64,000 nt of DNA from Myxocyprinus asiaticus (taxonomy: Eukaryota > Chordata > Actinopteri > Cypriniformes > Catostomidae): NCBI RefSeq assembly GCF_019703515.2, contig NC_059351.1:15379501-15443500 (forward strand). Direction: 5' to 3'. This document shows positions 57,338 to 64,000 of this stretch, one piece after another. The translations under genes and the position numbers were made by a program. The stretch's first letter is position 1; the number at the start of each line of letters is the position of its first letter. A model generated the notes under the pieces. The model did not search any database. It saw only the letters and a list, made by a program, of their open reading frames with translations, and was not told the origin of the DNA.

Positions 57338-57440
57338 AACAGGGGATTAATGAATGTACAAGAACAATGAGGAAAATGACACAAAAATTACTTTTTTAAT
57401 TTTCTCATTGTTCTTGTATAGTCATAATCCCCTGTTAAAA
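57338..57440. repeat. Imperfect hairpin
   Basis: Arms of about 40 bp (AACAGGGGATTAATGAATG ... ACAAGAACAATGAGGAAAAT and inverted ATTTTCTCATTGTTCTTGT ... AATCCCCTGTT) with a loop of about 20 bp. Confidence 0.75.
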
Positions 57441-59067
57441 TATTGATTATTGCATTGTCTTGCACCTGTGCCCGACTCAGGTTGGATGTGCATACCTTTT
57501 TTCTTTATTTTTCTTTATAATGCTGAAAAATTAACCATCTCCCTAACTTCAGGTTTTTATCAGATTTAAGCAGGTTCTCTTGCAATATTGACCTGTATTT
57601 TCCAGAATCTATTCTTCCTTAATTTTTAACAAGATGCCCGGTCCATGCTGATGAAAAGCAGTTTCACAGCATGAGACTACTGAAGGTTGGTATGGTGTTT
57701 TCTGAGGTGTTGGCAGTAGATTTGCGCTACACATATTGCTTTACTCTTGGTCTCATTTGACCATTAAAGCTTTTCCTCATCACAACTGGGCTACCAGTAC
57801 GTTTTTACAAAATGCCAGACATGCTGTCACATAGTCCTCACTTCATCTTGATCTTGATTCTGATTGGTCGATGGTGGCATTCTGCCTTACATATTTTTGT
57901 ATAATGACTGCTAAACTGTATAAATGACCATTGTCCATGCAGGCAACTGATTTCCTAAACAGTTGTGCTAGTTTAGCTAGTCTCTCTTATCACTGTGCAA
58001 TCCCTTCATTCTGACATAATAAAATTATTTAAATTCAAATAAATATCTAATGTTAATTTATTTTTTATTTGGTAAGTAGCTGTGCATTAAGTGGGGACCT
58101 GAATACCCTTTCAGGGTTTATTTTGCAATGACCAGCTGACTGTACATGATCCCTTATAGATTTAATAGCTATAAATAAGATAAAATAGTATTACAGGTCA
58201 GAATACTGTACTCTATACTGTCTTTGAAATGAAACACACAATTTCAAGGTAAAAATGTAGAAAGTAAAAAATTTCCTTTTTTTTTTTTTTTTATGATAAA
58301 TTGGCCGCTAATAGTAATGAACCAAAATAACAGATAAGAGCAAAGCTTCAAGTAGGCACTGGAGAGCCAGCAGTGGTCTGTCTAATGTGGTCAAAGTGAA
58401 GCAGAGGATTGTGGAGTTATTGATCCGTGAAAGGTTGAGAGAAACTGGAGGGTGATCAATCGGAACAAGGCAGAGAGAAAGAGGGAAAGAACGAGAGAAA
58501 CAGTGGAAGGAGGAAATAGATGGATGAATAGATGCAGAAAAATATTTGTGCCTGACTGATTGTGTACACTCTAAAACAACTCTAACTGCCTCAAATTATC
58601 AAGAGTGACTGACCTAAAAAAAAAGGTTTTAAATTTGAATTTATTAGTATACCTCATGCTTACAACAAACCCCAAAGTATTAAACTTCGTATAAACATGA
58701 TATCTAAAATCTTTGAGCTTGTTGAGGAAAGGTGTGCTATGACTTTTCTAAATTACTGGAATTACAGTTCTTACGATTGTCACTGGGTAAACGATAAAAT
58801 GCGCAAAGATTCTGTAGTCTTACATCAAAGGAGGAAACTGAGCCATATAGGGACCACAATATCACAGAGACTTGAGGCAGGCTCTTTTCACAGGGGTCAG
58901 TAAGTAACCATTGTTGTTTTTTTGTATAACTTAATGTTTTTTTACTTATTTATTATTATTAATATTATTATACACATTTTAATACGAATAATAACAATAT
59001 AGGTTACATTTATTTAATATATAACATACTTTTTTTAATTTTAAAGTATCTAAGTCTAAAAGTCCAT
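57441..59067. other. Intronic sequence, no gene seen
   Basis: AT-rich with poly-T runs (58279-58292); no exon, RNA gene or element ends recognised. Confidence 0.45.
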
Positions 59068-59194
59068 TGCAGTCTCTAGATACAATCATGATTTCAAGCT
59101 TGATTGCACTTCCTGGTGCTTGACTATGCACAGAGCACTAGATGGCACCAGGAAGTGTAATCAAGCTTGAAATCATGATCGCCAATGAGACTGC
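59068..59194. repeat. Hairpin element
   Basis: Arms of about 50 bp (TGCAGTCTC ... ATCATGATTTCAAGCTTGAT ... CACTTCCTGGTGC and its inverted copy) around a 25-bp loop. Probably a miniature inverted-repeat element. The following 59226-59440 is an internal fragment of the AGGGATAGTTC family. Confidence 0.75.
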
Positions 59195-60276
59195 TAATGT
59201 CAAGATTTATAGTGAAAAAGGAGTTACATTTTGGTCTGTTCTCAACAGAAACTAATTGGATCGCTTCAGAAGACATGGATTAAACATCTGGAGTCATATG
59301 GATTACTTTTATGCTGCCTTTATGTTCTTTTTGGAGCTCCAAAGTTTGGTCACCATTCACTTTCATTATATGGACCTACAGTACAGAGCTTAGATATTCT
59401 TCTAAAAATCTTTGTATGTGGTCTAGAGAACAAAAGAAAGTCATATACTGGGCATTACCACCACTCCCTATACGCATATTACGCAGTCTGCGTAGGGCAC
59501 CAACTTCCTAAAGGGGCACCATCTTGACTATTCCAGTATTGCCTGTGTGCACCTCTAAACCTTCTACACTCAAGCATCATGGTGGCAACTTTTGCACAAG
59601 CAAACACATTCTAGTTTTGTGATATATACATATTCTGCATAATCTAAGTTCTATGTAATTCTCTGAATTACTAAATATGTTTTTCCAGTAAAAATTACAT
59701 TTGATGTATTGTGATTTTGATGCACTGATTTCTGTGTTTGATTGGAAAGCTGCCTCCTTCCGTTCAATTTGTGAAAAGCCACTGTTTTTCTATCATAATG
59801 TTTCTTCAGTGTCAATTAAAATGCATGCAAACACACACACGAGCAAACATGTACAGTACACACAATTACGCCATCAATTTACTCTAATTTAAAGTAAAAC
59901 AAATATTCCAGGCGTAATGGTAAATTAGTAGAAGTCTGTTATTATCAGACATTTTTCCCATTAAACCGCAACTATTCCAATTTGACTAACACACAGGCTA
60001 TTAGATTAAAACTATTAGATTTATAATCTATAAACCATTAAGCATGCCTTAATGATTATGATTCAGGATGAGCCTAAGAGACAAAAAAAAAAAAAAAAAA
60101 CCAAGGGCAGAGAAGATACGGTGATATAGAGAATGCAGAAAGAGAGATAGGGAACTGTGCAGGCAGTGTGTTGCAGTACTTTACAGGAGATTGATGAAGT
60201 GCAAGGTGATAGAGGTAGAATGCAAAGAAATGAAGCCTAGCTTACCCTCTTCTAAAAGACAGTGATCCAATATTAA

Positions 60277-60552
60277 AATAATAGTTCACGCAAACATTTA
60301 CTCACCCTCATGTAGTTCTAAATCCATATGACTTTTACTTTCTTCCATGGGACACAAATGATGTTTGGCAGTATATTAGTCTCAGTCACCATTCACTTTG
60401 ATTACAGCTTTTTTTTTTCACGCAATGAAAGTGTACGGTCACTGAGGCTGTCACTGAGGTTGTCATAGAAGACAAAACATCATATTGGTTTTGGAACAAC
60501 AGGAGGGTAATAAAATAATGACAGAATTTTTATTTTGGCATACACTGTCGCT
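60277..60552. mobile_element. TTAA-flanked miniature element, second copy
   Basis: TTAA at 60273-60276 and 60553-60556. Left end AATAATAGTTCACG with TTTACTCACCCTCATGTAG inside; right end decayed. A further right-end fragment ends at a TTAA near 62151 (TTGGGTGAACTATCCCTTTAA). Confidence 0.65.
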
Positions 60553-60556
60553 TTAA

Positions 60557-63500
60557 CCCAATTTTTGGTTTCAATGTTTGCATTTTAAGTTTTCTATCAA
60601 AATGAAATTACAGCCTGTAACTCTGTAGGCAGTTCACTCAGTTTTGAAACAGAGTTCAAAGAATGCGTTCAAGAACTGCTGGATGATAAACATTCTCTTA
60701 AGCCTGATTTTTTTGTGCAAAAATGTATCTGGCCTCTGCCATTAAAACTTTTAAATACTATCCACAAATGTTCTGTGACAAGCTTAAAAATAATGTTTAA
60801 AACTTCTAGTTACTCTAAAAGTGAATATGAAAACAAAAGCTTGTCCAGAGGGATTTAAGTATACAGTGTATGTGGTCACTCAACATGTTAACTGACCGAA
60901 TGTTCCAGTACCCTTACATCGACCCCATTCTGCTGTGTAACTAACAAACGCCAGTTCCCATCAGACATTTTTATATTAATTCCAATGCAAGCAGCTTCAG
61001 AGACACAGGAGAAATACTGATTATTTTCCAACAGAAACCAGGAAGTAATCAAGATCACATAATCATTAACAATGATGAATGTGAATCAGAGGTTGAATTT
61101 TTCCTCTACAATTACATTTTCACTTCACTGATGATCAGGTTTAGGGTTGGAGTTTGGGTAAAGGTGTAGAGTTAATAAAAAATGCATTTCTGTTGACTGT
61201 ATTACCCCATTTGCAACTAAAAACAACTTGCTTCTGGCACCACTTTGTGGTCATTTCATCCAATAAACTGAAGCTTACACGTGCCCATACATTCAACAAC
61301 ACTTCCAGCTTTCGGCCACTGGGGGCATTGGTTAGAATTTCGGTAAGCACAGACCGATTTCAACAGAGGAACTTTTGAGCTACTGTTATCACAGTGAGGT
61401 CAGTCTGGGTCATTTTGTTATCGGCCAATACTGTACTGAAAGTAGATCATATCAAAGGGTTATTTTGTCCAATTCAAACAGTGTATTTTTTTCTATGGCA
61501 GGTTACTAAAATATAGTATGTTAAGTATAGTATGTTAATGTTGTTTTTTAAACAACAAGCAAAAGAGTATAGACCTATAATGTGGACCAACATATCGTAA
61601 AAAAATAACTAGATTTTTATATGTTGTGAAGAAAATGTAAGTGGCGCTTACATACCACTACAAGAAAATTGCTACGGTGTTCTGAGTGGGCTTTCTCACA
61701 ATGACCACATTCACACAGTCAATGTTTGGGATTTATAATAGAATTTATTAACAGATGTGAGTTTCAAAATGTCCTGTTCATAAAACAGCTTACAGCATCG
61801 GATTAAATATTGTCTGTATGAATGAATAAACGAAGTCACAACCGTATTCTATTCTCCCGATAGCCTTAAATAACACATGTAACAATAGTGACAGATAGTT
61901 GATGGCTACATCCATAACACCAGAAAGTTTTATCACAATTGACGTCAAGTGAAATCCACCAGATCTTAATTAACAGACAGCACAGAAGCTTTGAATGCTT
62001 TTTAAACCAAATGTAGAGCTCAGGCTCTGTCAAGCTTCGATGGAAGACAGCAGCTGGATCTTTGGATCTTTGGATTCACTTGCCTTGTATGGACCAACAG
62101 AGCTGAGATATTCTTCTAAAAATCTTTTCATTGTTGGGTGAACTATCCCTTTAAGCACTCAAATTCAGGACTGACAAATGTATTCTGCTGTCTGGTCTTT
62201 GTCATTGCCATGCAGTTGGGTGTTGTGGATGGTTGCTAGGGTGCTCTGGGTGGTGGCCCACCTACAAGTCTTATTCTGGTCCCTAGATATGGCTTGGGTC
62301 CCTCATTCAATATAAGTCTAAGGGATATTTTCACCCCTTTTTTGACCGCAAGAGGAAAATTGTAAGTCTGATTGCTTAGAAAAGTAACCTCTCCTCAACA
62401 AGCTACAAAATTTGCACAAACAATGTGAGAAAAGCTACCTGCTAAAGTGTAATCCTTAGGGTTAGGGGTTTGTTTAAATCCCTAGTATTAGCTATAGTGC
62501 CTTAGCAAACCCCATTATTTACTAGGAATCCACCAAAACTTCTATATCCCTACATGGCAGTCTACATATTTTCAGAATTAACATAAACAGAAGTTAGAGA
62601 ATTTACTGTTTTCATCCAATGGTCAAATTTAAGTGTTGCAAAGGGTGTCTGTGTGTGGTAAAAAATTACATACCAGCACAGTACAAAGCCTTCATGTTAC
62701 TTATTAACAATAGGCTGTTTTGTGTGTTTATTTATTGAGAAGGGAGAGTGGCCGTGTGCAGCACTTGTCGCCTAGAGCTTCGTAATCACCATTGCTGTCC
62801 CTGCTCTCGCTCAGTCAGTGTTTGCGCTCGTGTGCAAGTGTGGCAAGGTAGTGACACAATACTCAAACAGGGCATACCCATGGTGATGTTACTGTAGCAA
62901 CCAGACCCTTCCTGCTGACAAAAGAAGTTAAAATATGCATGTTATGAAGCGCACAATTATACCCAGCTTTTTTCTGTGATGTTGTCTTTACGTATTGTGC
63001 AATTTATATCTCATAAAGTACACAGGCGGCAGAGACTGTCAGATTGTAAACGTAAATATACAGAGAGAGATGCACACACACCAAGAATAATCCTTCGTCT
63101 ATGGCCCCACCACACATGTCTGGCTGGATTCAGACTGGACTGATTTCAGCTGACAAGGGCATTACTTCACATACCATTCAACAACAAATCTGTGTTTTTT
63201 TCATGTGGCTCACTGAAAAAAAAAAAAAGGCTTTTTAACTCTTTAAGAGTACCAAAGATATTTTCAATGATCAATAAAGATATACAGTATTATACATATT
63301 ACTGCTGCATCATCTTTCATTCCTCTTTCTTTAGGAGAATTAATTATCCTTATTGTCAAAATAATTTTCTTGCCACAATTATTTACTATCAAAACTACAA
63401 TCATGATTACACTTCCTTTTTATCATTAACTCTCTATTCATCACTTTCCTTGTCAGTTTCTTTATTTCTTTTTTCTCACTTTCCCACTCTCTCTCTCTTT

Positions 63501-63720
63501 CTCTTGATGTTATACAGTTGAACTCTACGCTAACATCAGTGACTCCCGTTGTCTTGGAAACCTATACTGTTACCCTGACAGCGATGACAAGCACCTGTAA
63601 CCCCGGAGATTCATTAGTGGCTGTAGCCATGGAGATTGTCAATAAGTGAGGTTTTTGTACCAGTGTCATTAAAAGTTTCCTAGATGGACTGTGTTTGTGT
63701 GTACAGGCTATGTAAATATA
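60557..63720. other. Intronic sequence, no gene seen
   Basis: 61140-61380 is a TTTAGGGTTGG / GGCCACTGGGGGCATTGG dispersed fish repeat. 62215-62260 has GGTTGCTAGGGTGCTCTGGG minisatellite remnant. No exon or RNA gene recognised. Confidence 0.4.
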
Positions 63721-64000
63721 CACTGATCAGCCACAACATTAAAACCACCTGCTTAATATTGTGTAGGTCCCCCTCGTGCCGCCAAAACAGCACCAACCCA
63801 CATCTCAGAATAGCATTCTAATAATGCCATGGTCCAAATCACTGAGATTACATTTTTCCCCATTCTGATGGTTGATGTGAACATTAACTGAAACTCCTGA
63901 CCTGTATCTGCGTGATTTTGTGCACTGCTGCCACACAATTGGCTGATTAGATAATTGCATGGATGATTGTTGGTGCCAGACAGGCTGGTTTGAGTATTTC
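63721..64000. mobile_element. Fold-back DNA element, cut by the window end
   Basis: Starts after a TA with CACTGATCAGCCACAACATT and TAAAACCACCTGC, the inverted copy of the right end at 32752. The arm is internally shortened near 63810 (CATTCTAATAATGCCATGG). Continues past 64000. Confidence 0.8.

Noticed and set aside
1..64000. CRISPR arrays, tRNA or rRNA genes, riboswitches
   Set aside because: None seen. Tandem repeats here lack unique spacers, and no cloverleaf or rRNA core was recognised by eye.

Overview
The window looks like teleost fish DNA, most likely from a cyprinid. It is AT-rich and intron-like, and it is packed with repeat types typical of cyprinids: DIRS-type tyrosine-recombinase retrotransposons, an L2 LINE, many hAT miniature elements with 8-bp target duplications, and TTAA-flanked miniature elements ending in AGGGATAGTTC. 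No prokaryotic feature is present.

The only host gene I can support is on the minus strand. It is a T-type (Cav3) voltage-gated calcium channel alpha-1 subunit, seen as two consecutive coding exons at 9257-9368 (segment IS1 region) and 2038-2171 (IS2-IS3). They splice in frame. The upstream edge of the 9257-9368 exon looks like a minor-spliceosome (U12) AC acceptor with a near-consensus branch site, as known for AT-AC introns of voltage-gated channel genes. The matching upstream exon was not found to the right, so most of 9369-64000 is probably one very long intron of this gene or its 5' flank.

Layout. 1-1570: a 120-bp minisatellite split by a hAT miniature element. 2506-4642: a short LTR element with a gag remnant and a proline-rich reading frame. 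4951-8810: DIRS copy A (minus). 9683-12311: two pentamer-based minisatellites flanking nested inverted-repeat elements. 14392-16457: a degenerate hAT and a second miniature element. 18529-23098: DIRS copy B (minus). 23335-25470: composite of old repeats. 26258-28211: DIRS copy C (plus), 5'-truncated. 31143-33966: hAT element, fold-back element, (TA)n and a 1-kb GC-richer repeat. 34822-37490: L2 LINE. 37519-40305 and 40357-44913: DIRS copies D (plus) and E (minus), tail to tail. 45854-50001: two hAT elements with target duplications, the second holding a perfect 202-bp palindrome. 50297-52200: LTR-like tract. 52251-64000: mostly plain intronic sequence with small miniature elements, ending in a second fold-back copy.

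The DIRS copies explain most of the long reading frames. Each has inverted terminal repeats with CCAAT, octamer (ATTTGCAT) and TATA motifs that point inward from both ends, a gag-like frame with a Cys/His cluster, reverse transcriptase and RNase H, a tyrosine recombinase, and a short internal complementary region. Every copy is internally deleted, each in a different place, and none looks able to move by itself.
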